Shown one piece after another: positions 44,397 through 52,299 of a stretch of 64,000 bases of DNA (positions within the stretch are counted from its first letter, which is position 1; the number at the start of each line of letters is the position of its first letter). A model generated the notes under the pieces. The model made no database searches and was not told the DNA's origin. It saw nothing but the letters and a program-made list of their open reading frames with translations. Source of the DNA: Flavobacterium sp. N1736 (GTDB taxonomy: Bacteria > Bacteroidota > Bacteroidia > Flavobacteriales > Flavobacteriaceae). A program made the translations under genes and the position numbers. The stretch spans positions 4,402,001-4,466,000 of the forward strand of contig NZ_CP109994.1 of NCBI RefSeq assembly GCF_025947065.1. Reading direction: 5' to 3'.

Positions 44397-45569
44397 ATGA
44401 ACGAACAAGAATTTGGTTTTGAAACACAAGCCATACGCACACATCTGGAAAAAACACAATTTCAGGAACATTCAACTCCATTGTATTTATCATCAAGTTT
44501 TGTATTTGAAGACGCAGAAGATATGAGAGCGTCTTTTACAGAAGAAAAAGTACGCAACATTTATTCTCGTTTTAGCAACCCAAATACAACTGAGTTTGTA
44601 GATAAGGTTTGTGCTATGGAAGGTGCCGAAGCAGGTTATGCATTTGCAACCGGAATGGCTGCTATATATTCTACTTTTGCCGCATTACTGGATTCAGGCG
44701 ATCATATTGTGTCTGCCGGAAGCGTTTTTGGATCTACTCACGCGTTGTTTATGACGTATTTTCCAAAATGGAATATTGAAACAACTTATTTTGATATCAA
44801 TAAACCGGAAACAATAGAAAGTTTTATCAAACCAAACACAAAAATTTTATACGCAGAAACACCAACAAATCCTGGTGTTGATGTTGTTGATTTAGAATTG
44901 TTGGGTCAAATTGCAAAAAAGCACAATTTGATATTAATAATAGACAATTGTTTCGCTACGCCATACATACAGCAGCCTATTAAATATGGTGCACATTTGG
45001 TAATTCATTCAGCAACAAAATTAATTGACGGTCAAGGGCGTGTTTTAGGAGGAGTTGCAGTTGGAGAAGCTGAATTAATTCGTAAAATATATTTGTTTTC
45101 AAGAAATACCGGACCGGCAATGTCACCATTTAATGCATGGGTTTTGTCAAAAAGTTTAGAAACTCTGGCTGTTCGTGTTGATAAACATTGTGAAAATGCA
45201 TTAAAAGTGGCTGAGTTTTTAGAAAATCATCCTAATGTAGAAAGCGTGAAATATCCGTTTTTAAAATCGCATCCAAAATATGAGATCGCCAAAAAACAAA
45301 TGCTTTTAGGAGGAAATATTATTGCAATTGAAATTAAAGGCGGTATAGAAGCAGGAAGAAAATTTTTGGATAAAATTAAATTGTGCTCACTTTCTGCAAA
45401 TATTGGAGACGTAAAAACTATTGTAACGCATCCTGCATCAACAACACATAGTAAATTGTCTGCTGAAGAAAAACTTGCAGTTGGAATTACCGAAGGTTTA
45501 GTACGTGTTTCTGTAGGTTTAGAGACTGTAAAAGATATTATCGCTGATTTAGATCAGGCGCTTTCTTAA
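44397..45569 (+). CDS. metZ: trans-sulfuration family PLP enzyme, O-succinyl/acetylhomoserine sulfhydrylase type
   Basis: The 390-aa protein has the PLP lysine K208 in VIHSATKLIDGQGRVLGG, and its short length and YSRFSNPNTTEFVDKVCAMEGAE point to the MetZ branch. It would make homocysteine directly from an activated homoserine and sulfide, in parallel to MetY. MetB or MetC activity cannot be excluded. It is preceded by ACTTGAAACTTGAAAC words, also seen before cysD. Confidence 0.85.
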   Translation: MNEQEFGFETQAIRTHLEKTQFQEHSTPLYLSSSFVFEDAEDMRASFTEEKVRNIYSRFSNPNTTEFVDKVCAMEGAEAGYAFATGMAAIYSTFAALLDSGDHIVSAGSVFGSTHALFMTYFPKWNIETTYFDINKPETIESFIKPNTKILYAETPTNPGVDVVDLELLGQIAKKHNLILIIDNCFATPYIQQPIKYGAHLVIHSATKLIDGQGRVLGGVAVGEAELIRKIYLFSRNTGPAMSPFNAWVLSKSLETLAVRVDKHCENALKVAEFLENHPNVESVKYPFLKSHPKYEIAKKQMLLGGNIIAIEIKGGIEAGRKFLDKIKLCSLSANIGDVKTIVTHPASTTHSKLSAEEKLAVGITEGLVRVSVGLETVKDIIADLDQALS

Positions 45570-45630
45570 ATAAATTTTAGACTTTAGATTTCTCATTTTA
45601 AATTGTTAGAAATCTATAAAGCAAGTTATA

Positions 45631-45684
45631 AATAACGATTTTTGACTGTAATTCTATTACTGTTAAAAATCGTTATTCTATTTT
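45631..45684 (+). terminator. terminator after metZ
   Basis: AATAACGATTTTT and AAAAATCGTTATT form a 13-bp stem around a 21-nt loop with a CTATTTTGT tail. Confidence 0.65.
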
Positions 45685-45706
45685 GTAATTGTTTGGTTAA
45701 AAAGTA

Positions 45707-45714
45707 TATTTTTG
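45707..45714 (+). promoter_or_regulatory. -7 element of the RDD gene
   Basis: TATTTTTG matches TAnnTTTG. It overlaps an upstream in-frame start at 45712, which is therefore rejected in favour of 45769. Confidence 0.6.
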
Positions 45715-45768
45715 TTTGGATTAAAATTAAATACTATTAATAATCATAAACTTAAAACCAAACCAAAC

Positions 45769-46278
45769 ATGAGTAACTCTACTTACATTCTTGATGACAA
45801 ATTATTAGTTTCAGGCGGACAAAGATTTCTTAATTATCTTTTGGATAATGTTTTTGTTTTAGCGTTAATCTTTCTTTTAGCTGTTTTTTTAGCATTTTTC
45901 GGAACTCTTTTAGGATTCGATGGATTAATTAGCTGGATGGATAACATTGGTGATTTAGAAGGAAGAATTCTTTTTGTTGTTTTTACAATCATTTATTACA
46001 CCGTTACCGAAGGTTTGTTCGGAAGATCTTTGGCGAAGCTAATTACAGGTACAATTGTAGTGGATGAAAATGGTGAAAAACCTGATTTTGGAACTATTCT
46101 TAAAAGAAGCTTATGCAGAATAATTCCTTTTGATGGACTTTCGTTTTTAGGAAGTTCAGGAAGAGGCTGGCATGATACAATGTCTGATACTTATGTAGTG
46201 AATAAAAAAGCTTTAGATGAAGAAGTGAAAACATTTCATGAATTTAAACTAATTGGTGTTCAGGAGATAGAAGCGTAA
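45769..46278 (+). CDS. RDD family membrane protein
   Basis: The 169-aa protein has the RDD domain: GGQRFLNYLLDNVFVLALIF, two to three helices, GRSLAKLITGTIVVDENGEKP and RSLCRIIPFDGLSFL. RDD proteins are poorly characterised; some act in ion transport. ATG 45769 (MSNSTY) follows the promoter. It is a single-gene unit. Confidence 0.88.
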   Translation: MSNSTYILDDKLLVSGGQRFLNYLLDNVFVLALIFLLAVFLAFFGTLLGFDGLISWMDNIGDLEGRILFVVFTIIYYTVTEGLFGRSLAKLITGTIVVDENGEKPDFGTILKRSLCRIIPFDGLSFLGSSGRGWHDTMSDTYVVNKKALDEEVKTFHEFKLIGVQEIEA

Positions 46279-46354
46279 ATAAGAATTACGAAGTAATTTG
46301 ATGGGTAAGGTAGAATTTAAATTCCATATTGTTATTATTCTCATATAAAAAGCA

Positions 46355-46362
46355 TATTTTTG
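46355..46362 (+). promoter_or_regulatory. -7 element of the Rrf2 gene
   Basis: TATTTTTG matches TAnnTTTG, 75 bp before the GTG start. A palindrome GAATTTAAATTC lies upstream at 46312-46323. Confidence 0.5.
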
Positions 46363-46437
46363 TTGCAGAAAAACATACAGTTTGTAGATTTGGATCAGAA
46401 ATCTAAAATCTAACTCAACAATCTAAAATTTATATAC

Positions 46438-46848
46438 GTGCTTTCAAAGAAAACAAAATACGGAATTAAAGCTCTTACCTATTTAGCCAGACGTGAAAAT
46501 AACGATCCTGTACAAATTGCTGAAATTGCCAAAAGCGAACATATTTCGATTAAATTTTTGGAAAGTATTTTATTATTACTCAGAAATTCCGGGTTTCTTG
46601 GTGCTAAAAAAGGAAAAGGCGGAGGTTATTACCTAATAAAAGATCCAAAAGATATCAGCATGGCCAAAGTATATCGTATTCTCGAAGGTCCAATTGCATT
46701 GCTGCCTTGCGCGAGTCATAATTTTTATGAAAGATGCGATGATTGCGATGATGAATCTACCTGCGCAGCAAGACGTTTAATGACAGAAGTTCGTGATAAT
46801 ACACTTAAAATATTAGAAAGTAATTCATTGGCAGATATTGCATTTTAG
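46438..46848 (+). CDS. Rrf2-family transcriptional regulator with four clustered Cys
   Basis: The 136-aa protein has the Rrf2 winged helix (YGIKALTYLARRE, IAEIAKSEHISIKFLESILLLL, GGGYYLIKDP) and then cysteines at 91, 100, 103 and 109, spaced like FeS ligands in IscR/NsrR-type members. The start is GTG at 46438, with no nearby ATG. Placed beside the sulfate assimilation operon, it is the best candidate for a sulfur- or FeS-responsive regulator of these genes, as CymR is elsewhere; this is inference. Confidence 0.9.
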   Translation: MLSKKTKYGIKALTYLARRENNDPVQIAEIAKSEHISIKFLESILLLLRNSGFLGAKKGKGGGYYLIKDPKDISMAKVYRILEGPIALLPCASHNFYERCDDCDDESTCAARRLMTEVRDNTLKILESNSLADIAF

Positions 46849-46867
46849 CAAATTCTTAAAAACAATA

Positions 46868-46904
46868 AAAAAGACCTTTTCGTTTAAATGAAAAGGTCTT
46901 TTTG
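46868..46904. terminator. bidirectional terminator
   Basis: AAAAAGACCTTTTC and GAAAAGGTCTTTTT form a 14-bp stem between the convergent Rrf2 and TSUP genes. Confidence 0.85.
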
Positions 46905-46928
46905 TTTATAAAATAATTGAATTTTCGG

Positions 46929-47711
46929 TTAAAAAATCAATTTATATCCGGCAATAAAAAGCATTACAGCAATGGCGTTTCTCAGAAATAAATCGGGTAC
47001 TTTTCCACTTAACATACTTCCTATAAAAATTCCCGGAAGTGATCCCATTAATAATTGACCTAACAAAACTAAATCCAGATTTCCCATAGACGCATGTCCA
47101 ATTCCGGCAACAAGAGTTAACGGAACAGCGTGTGCAATTTCAGTTCCAACCAAACGAGGCGTTGGTAAAAGCGGATAAAGAAAAAACAAAGTAACCGTGC
47201 CTAAAGCTCCGGCACCAATAGAAGTTAAAGTTACTGTTGCGCCTAACAAAACTCCAATTCCGATAGTTAACATGTTTTGTGTGTGACTCTCGCTATGAAA
47301 TTTATCTCCGGCATGTTTTTGAGAATATATCAGTAATCTTTTCTTAAACAAAATAGCTACAGATGTAAAAAGTAATGCCCAGCCCAAACTGTATTTTATT
47401 ACAGCATTTATTGTAGAGATATCTGTTTTAATACTATTTAAAATCCATAAAGTAGCTAAAGCTGCCGGAACGCTGCCTAAAGTTAGCCAACCGGTAATAG
47501 ACCAGTTTATATTGCCTTTTCTATGATGTACAAATACGCCTCCCATTTTGGTAAAAGCTGCATATAATAAATCAGTACCAACTGCTGTTGTTGGAGGGAT
47601 GCCAAACCACAATAAAATAGGAGTCATTAAAGAACCGCCGCCAACGCCTGTTAAACCAACCACAAAACCAACTACTAAACCCGCAACTACAAGACCAATC
47701 TGAAAATCCAT
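46929..47711 (-). CDS. TSUP family (TauE/SafE) transporter
   Basis: The 260-aa protein has about eight helices with the two-fold repeat of TSUP proteins: GLTGVGGGSLMTPILL and GATVTLTSIGAGALG. The family moves sulfite, sulfonates or other sulfur anions. I take ATG 47711; the upstream in-frame start at 47795 adds residues coded over the promoter region of the divergent operon. Divergent placement with the sulfate operon suggests shared control. Confidence 0.88.
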   Translation of the reverse strand: MDFQIGLVVAGLVVGFVVGLTGVGGGSLMTPILLWFGIPPTTAVGTDLLYAAFTKMGGVFVHHRKGNINWSITGWLTLGSVPAALATLWILNSIKTDISTINAVIKYSLGWALLFTSVAILFKKRLLIYSQKHAGDKFHSESHTQNMLTIGIGVLLGATVTLTSIGAGALGTVTLFFLYPLLPTPRLVGTEIAHAVPLTLVAGIGHASMGNLDLVLLGQLLMGSLPGIFIGSMLSGKVPDLFLRNAIAVMLFIAGYKLIF

Positions 47712-47920
47712 AAAAAAAATTTGGCATAAAAGTAATAACAATTTTATAATTATCCTATGGAAATGGTAGACTTTGAAATCTTGTTTATAAACCAAATATT
47801 TTTTGTTTCAAAACGATAAAATATAATCTTATTTGTTAAATAAAGGTATAGAAGTTTTAAATATCTCGTTATAGTATAATTAATAGGCTATTAGCGGATT
47901 AAAAAAATAAAAATATTGTT

Positions 47921-47949
47921 TTGATATTTAGAAATAAGTAGTATTTTTG
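47921..47949 (+). promoter_or_regulatory. promoter of the sulfate assimilation operon
   Basis: TTG (47921-47923), 18 bp, then TATTTTTG (47942-47949). It lies 60 bp upstream of the TSUP gene and just before the candidate operator. Confidence 0.75.
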
Positions 47950-47958
47950 CAATGTAAT

Positions 47959-47981
47959 CTACTAAGCCGATAGGGTAATAG
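47959..47981 (+). promoter_or_regulatory. candidate operator (Met/Cys regulon motif), site 3
   Basis: The 23-bp site (CTACTAAGCCGATAGGGTAA plus TAG) begins 10 bp downstream of the -7 element, so at about +3, as expected for a repressor site. It is similar to 35501-35523 and to the minus strand of 36084-36104. Confidence 0.55.
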
Positions 47982-48009
47982 GTTTTAAATCAAAAAGGGA
48001 CATAGAAAT

Positions 48010-48912
48010 ATGGAAAGAGAGCTGAAAATAAATAGCGTTGATGTTAAGTCTGACACGTCGATAAAAGAAAAATTATGGGTTATAATACCTGTTGTTTTAC
48101 TTATTGGATTGTTAAGTACTTTAATCTACAATCATTATGCTGAATTTTCGTGGAATGGTTTTGTTTCGGGATTTAATCAGGAATTTTTAGTTTTTTTCTT
48201 AATTGGAATTTTTGCTCAGTTAGTAGACGGAACTTTAGGAATGGGTTATGGAGCAACTTCAACGTCATTTTTATTGGCTTATGGAGTTCCCCCGGTTGTA
48301 AGCAGTACAGCAGTTCACGTATCTGAAATGTTTACAACAGGAGCATCGGCACTTTCTCATCACCGCTTTGGGAATATCAATAAAAAACTGGTAAAACATT
48401 TGTTGATTCCAGGGGTTTTAGGTTCGATAACGGGCGCTTATTTATTGGCAGATGTTATTAATGGAGATATTATCAAGCCATTTATAGCAGTTTACATGAT
48501 TATTTTGGCGGTTATTATTATCAAAAAAGCGCTGAAAAAAACAATTATAAAAAAGAAAACTAAAAAACTAAGCTTTTTGGCTGTTTTTGGAGGATTTATG
48601 GATTCAGTTGGTGGCGGTGGCTGGGGTCCAATTGTGACTTCAACATTGTTAGGAAGAGGAAGAAATCCGAGATATACAATTGGTTCTGTTAATGCAGCCG
48701 AGTTTGCGATTTCATTTGCAAGTGGAATCACTTTTATGCTTTTTGGAGGAATTCACGGTTGGCAGGTTATTATAGGTTTGATTTTAGGAGGCGTAATTGC
48801 CGCGCCACTTGGAGCTTATCTGGTAAATAAAATCAAAAGAAAACCAATGATGATTGCAGTTGGAATTTTAATTATATTATTGAGTTTAAAAACATTATCT
48901 AAATTATTGTAA
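48010..48912 (+). CDS. TSUP family transporter (sulfate operon)
   Basis: The 300-aa protein has a cytoplasmic N-terminus, a first helix at about 27-45, and TSUP repeats DGTLGMGYGATSTSFLLAYG and DSVGGGGWGPIVTSTLL. As the first gene of the operon that reduces sulfate, it is probably the sulfate permease, since no other sulfate importer is present here. There are 25 bp to cysH. Confidence 0.88.
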   Translation: MERELKINSVDVKSDTSIKEKLWVIIPVVLLIGLLSTLIYNHYAEFSWNGFVSGFNQEFLVFFLIGIFAQLVDGTLGMGYGATSTSFLLAYGVPPVVSSTAVHVSEMFTTGASALSHHRFGNINKKLVKHLLIPGVLGSITGAYLLADVINGDIIKPFIAVYMIILAVIIIKKALKKTIIKKKTKKLSFLAVFGGFMDSVGGGGWGPIVTSTLLGRGRNPRYTIGSVNAAEFAISFASGITFMLFGGIHGWQVIIGLILGGVIAAPLGAYLVNKIKRKPMMIAVGILIILLSLKTLSKLL

Positions 48913-48923
48913 TCGATTTTTTA

Positions 48924-48930
48924 GGGAGGA
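48924..48930 (+). promoter_or_regulatory. strong Shine-Dalgarno before cysH
   Basis: GGGAGGA lies 7 nt before the ATG. This is unusual here, as nearly all other starts in the window have A-rich leaders without such a site. Confidence 0.6.
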
Positions 48931-48937
48931 AGAGAAT

Positions 48938-49648
48938 ATGAGTGCACCAATTATAGAATCATTATTAGATATAACAAAAGATCTTTCGCTGGATGAAACA
49001 TTAGTTTTTTTAGCAAAGGAATTTCCGGGAAAAGTAACTTTTTCTACTTCTTTTGGTCAGGAAGATCAGGTAATTACAGATTTTATTGCAAAAAGTAATC
49101 AGGACATTACCATTTTTACATTAGATACCGGAAGATTATTTCAGGAAACTTATGATGTTTTTCATAAAACATTAAAAAAGTACAAAAAACAAATAGAAGT
49201 TTATTTTCCAGAAGCAACAGCGGTAGAAAGTTTACTGAAACAAAAAGGCCCAAACAGTTTTTATGAATCGGTAGAAAATAGAAAAGAATGCTGTTTTATT
49301 CGAAAAGTAGTTCCGTTGAGAAAAGCTTTAGCAGGAAATTCAGTTTGGATAACAGGTTTAAGAGCAGAACAATCAGAAAACAGACAAGATTTAAATTTGT
49401 TTGAATACGACGGAGGTTTCGAAATCATCAAATTTAACCCGTTATTAAAATGGACTTTAGAAGAAGTTGAAACTTATCTTTCAGAAAACAATGTTCCTCA
49501 AAATGCTTTGCACAAACAAGGTTTCGTAAGTATAGGATGTGCGCCATGTACAAGAGCAATTTTCCCAGGTGAAGATATAAGAGCCGGAAGATGGTGGTGG
49601 GAATCAAGTCATAAGGAATGTGGTTTGCATAGTGCTAAGAAAGAGTAG
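48938..49648 (+). CDS. cysH: adenylylsulfate (APS) reductase, CysH family
   Basis: The 236-aa enzyme reduces activated sulfate to sulfite with thioredoxin. It has the FeS ligand pattern of APS reductases: CC at 118-119 and CxxC at 201-204 (GCAPCTRA), plus the catalytic ECGLH (Cys228). PAPS reductases lack the CC/CxxC set, so the substrate is APS. This fits the absence of an APS kinase domain in cysN or elsewhere in the operon. Confidence 0.94.
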   Translation: MSAPIIESLLDITKDLSLDETLVFLAKEFPGKVTFSTSFGQEDQVITDFIAKSNQDITIFTLDTGRLFQETYDVFHKTLKKYKKQIEVYFPEATAVESLLKQKGPNSFYESVENRKECCFIRKVVPLRKALAGNSVWITGLRAEQSENRQDLNLFEYDGGFEIIKFNPLLKWTLEEVETYLSENNVPQNALHKQGFVSIGCAPCTRAIFPGEDIRAGRWWWESSHKECGLHSAKKE

Positions 49649-49704
49649 TTAGAAGCTAGAGGCAAGAGAATAGAATAAAGAATATAGATTCAAGACAATA
49701 GATT

Positions 49705-49812
49705 TAAAGTTCCGGAGGAACGATTCATATTGTAGCGTCGTCCCGAGGCTTCGGGATTAACCCGATGGATGATGATAGCAAGATTCCGAGGCTTCGGGAT
49801 TAACCCGATGAA
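49705..49812. repeat. interspersed repeats with 43-bp direct duplication
   Basis: Two copies of TCCCGAGGCTTCGGGATTAA-CCCGATG (49741-49767 and 49784-49810, the second beginning TTCCG) plus a TTCCGGAGGAACGA element at 49710. No gene lies between 49649 and 49921; the end of the spacer consists of CCTGAAAC/CTTGAAAC words. Confidence 0.7.
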
Positions 49813-49921
49813 TGAGGAACAAAAAAAACAAACAAAAAAACAGAATAACGATAGTTTAAGATTTTAGGCAAGGTTGAACAACCTGAAACCTAAAACCTGA
49901 AACTTGAAACAAAAAAACACA

Positions 49922-50821
49922 ATGAGTTCAGTATTAAAAACAAACGCTTTAGAGAGTGAAGCGATATACATTTTCAGAGAAGTAATTTCGCAATTTGACA
50001 AACCTGTTTTACTTTTTTCTGGAGGAAAAGATTCTATAACATTAGTGCGTTTAGCGCAAAAAGCATTTTTTCCTGCTAAGATTCCGTTTCCTCTTTTGCA
50101 TGTTGATACGGGACATAATTTTCCTGAAACAATTGCTTTCAGAGATAAATTGGTTGAGGAACTAGGATTAGAATTAATCGTTCGTAATGTTCAGGATGCT
50201 ATTGATGAAGGAAAAGTAGTTGAAGAAACTGGAAAATATTCCAGTAGAAACAGCTTGCAAACGATCACACTTTTAGATGCAATTGAAGAATTTAAGTTTG
50301 ATGCTTGTATTGGTGGAGCGCGTCGTGATGAAGAAAAAGCAAGAGCAAAGGAACGTATTTTTTCAGTTCGTGATGACTTTGGTCAATGGGATGAAAAAAA
50401 TCAACGTCCGGAGTTATTTGATATTTTGAACGGAAAAATAGAGAATGGTCAAAACGTTCGTGTTTTTCCAATTTCAAACTGGACAGAATTAGATGTTTGG
50501 AGTTATATCGAAAAAGAACACATCGAAATTCCGTCAATCTATTTTTCACATAAAAGAAAAGTTTTTTTGAGAGACGGTTTAATCTGGTCACATTCTCCTT
50601 ATGTGTATCAGGAAGAAGACGAACAAATCGAAGAAAGGATTGTTCGTTTCAGAACCGTTGGAGATATGAGTTGTACCGCTGCTGTTGAATCGTATGCAGC
50701 AACAATCCAGGAAGTTGTTGGAGAAATCAGAACTTCAACTATTTCAGAAAGAGGAGCCAGAATTGATGACAAACGCTCCGAAGCTGCAATGGAAAAGAGA
50801 AAGCAACAAGGGTATTTTTAA
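49922..50821 (+). CDS. cysD: sulfate adenylyltransferase subunit 2
   Basis: The 299-aa protein is the PP-loop ATP pyrophosphatase subunit that forms APS from sulfate and ATP. It has LLFSGGKDSITLVRLA and FPLLHVDTGHNFPE, with GGARRDEEKARAKERIFS. I use ATG 49922 (MSSVLK); the in-frame TTG at 49904 is in the word repeat. CysN is its GTPase partner, 140 bp downstream. Confidence 0.96.
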   Translation: MSSVLKTNALESEAIYIFREVISQFDKPVLLFSGGKDSITLVRLAQKAFFPAKIPFPLLHVDTGHNFPETIAFRDKLVEELGLELIVRNVQDAIDEGKVVEETGKYSSRNSLQTITLLDAIEEFKFDACIGGARRDEEKARAKERIFSVRDDFGQWDEKNQRPELFDILNGKIENGQNVRVFPISNWTELDVWSYIEKEHIEIPSIYFSHKRKVFLRDGLIWSHSPYVYQEEDEQIEERIVRFRTVGDMSCTAAVESYAATIQEVVGEIRTSTISERGARIDDKRSEAAMEKRKQQGYF

Positions 50822-50960
50822 TTTTTGGTAAGAAGTTAAAAGTTAGATGTTAGAAGTTGATTGTAAGAGATCAACAACAGAAATTACAATTCAAAAAAAC
50901 ATACAGATTTATAAGTTTCGAAAGAACATGAAACTTTAAACCTGAAACAAATATTACAGA

Positions 50961-52205
50961 ATGGAAGTTTTAAAAATAGCAACAGCAGGAAGTGTAGATG
51001 ACGGAAAAAGTACTTTGATCGGGAGATTATTGTATGATACAAAATCATTGACGACTGATAAAATAGAAGCAATCGAAAAAAGCAGCAAACAAAAAGGATA
51101 TGATTATCTGGATTTCTCATTGGCAACTGATGGTTTGGTAGCAGAGAGAGAACAAGGAATCACGATTGACGTTGCGCATATTTATTTTTCGACTGCAAAG
51201 AAAAGTTACATTATTGCCGATACTCCGGGGCACGTAGAATATACCAGAAACATGGTTACAGGAGCTTCGACTTCTCAGGTTTCTATTATTCTAATTGATG
51301 CCAGAAAAGGAGTAATTGAGCAAACATACCGTCACTTTTTTATCAATAATTTATTGAGAGTAAAAGAGGTAATTGTAGCAATCAACAAAATGGATTTAGT
51401 TGATTATTCTGAAGAAGTTTACAATAAAATCAAAGCCGATTTTCAGGCATTAAATGCTAAAAGCACTTTCAAGGAACAAAACGTAAGTTATATTCCGTTG
51501 AGTGCAATCAATGGCGGAAATGTGGTTGATCAATCTAAAGATATGCCTTGGTACACAGGTCAAACGGTGTTAGAACACTTAGAAGGATTACATTCTTCAG
51601 ATGTTTTTGAAACAGGAAAAGCACGTTTTCCGGTTCAGACGGTGATTCGCCCAAAGACCGAAGAATATCATGATTTTAGAGGTTACGCCGGAAAATTATA
51701 CGGAAACTCAATTAAAGTTGGAGATGCTGTAACCGTTTTGCCTTCTTTAACAGAATCTAAAGTATCAAAAATTCATTTTTTCGATAAACAATATGATGAA
51801 GCCGTTGCAGGTTCTTCTATTACAATTGAATTAGAAAATGATATCAATGTAACAAGAGGCGATATGATTGTAAAATCATCAGAACTTCCAAAAATTGAAA
51901 AAGAAATAACCACAACAGTTTGCTGGATGGACAGCAAGAAACTGGTTGCAGGTACAAAATATATCGTGCAACACAACACAAATTCAGTTTTGGCAAAAGT
52001 AGAAAGCATCAAAAATACAATCTCAACAGATTATTCCGGAACGAAAGAAGCATCGCAATTAGCCATAAACGAAATTGGAGAAGTAAGCATCAAGTTAAGC
52101 AAGCCTTTATATTTTGATGCCTATAACGACAATAAATCAAACGGAGCTTTTATCTTAATTGATACAGCAACGAACACAACAGCAGGAGTAGGATTCATTC
52201 GATAA
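50961..52205 (+). CDS. cysN: sulfate adenylyltransferase subunit 1 (GTPase)
   Basis: The 414-aa protein has the translation-factor-like GTPase motifs GSVDDGKSTLIGRLLYD, DTPGHVEYTRNM and NKMD, followed by beta-barrel domains. GTP hydrolysis drives APS formation by CysD. There is no C-terminal APS kinase domain, in line with direct APS reduction by CysH. Confidence 0.96.
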   Translation: MEVLKIATAGSVDDGKSTLIGRLLYDTKSLTTDKIEAIEKSSKQKGYDYLDFSLATDGLVAEREQGITIDVAHIYFSTAKKSYIIADTPGHVEYTRNMVTGASTSQVSIILIDARKGVIEQTYRHFFINNLLRVKEVIVAINKMDLVDYSEEVYNKIKADFQALNAKSTFKEQNVSYIPLSAINGGNVVDQSKDMPWYTGQTVLEHLEGLHSSDVFETGKARFPVQTVIRPKTEEYHDFRGYAGKLYGNSIKVGDAVTVLPSLTESKVSKIHFFDKQYDEAVAGSSITIELENDINVTRGDMIVKSSELPKIEKEITTTVCWMDSKKLVAGTKYIVQHNTNSVLAKVESIKNTISTDYSGTKEASQLAINEIGEVSIKLSKPLYFDAYNDNKSNGAFILIDTATNTTAGVGFIR

Positions 52206-52299
52206 ATGCATTAGGCTTTAAGCAATAAGCCTTGAGCAAAAAACACAAAGTTTAAAAAAGCCTAGAGCGTACAGCTTAAAGCCTAAAGCGAAATAAAAA

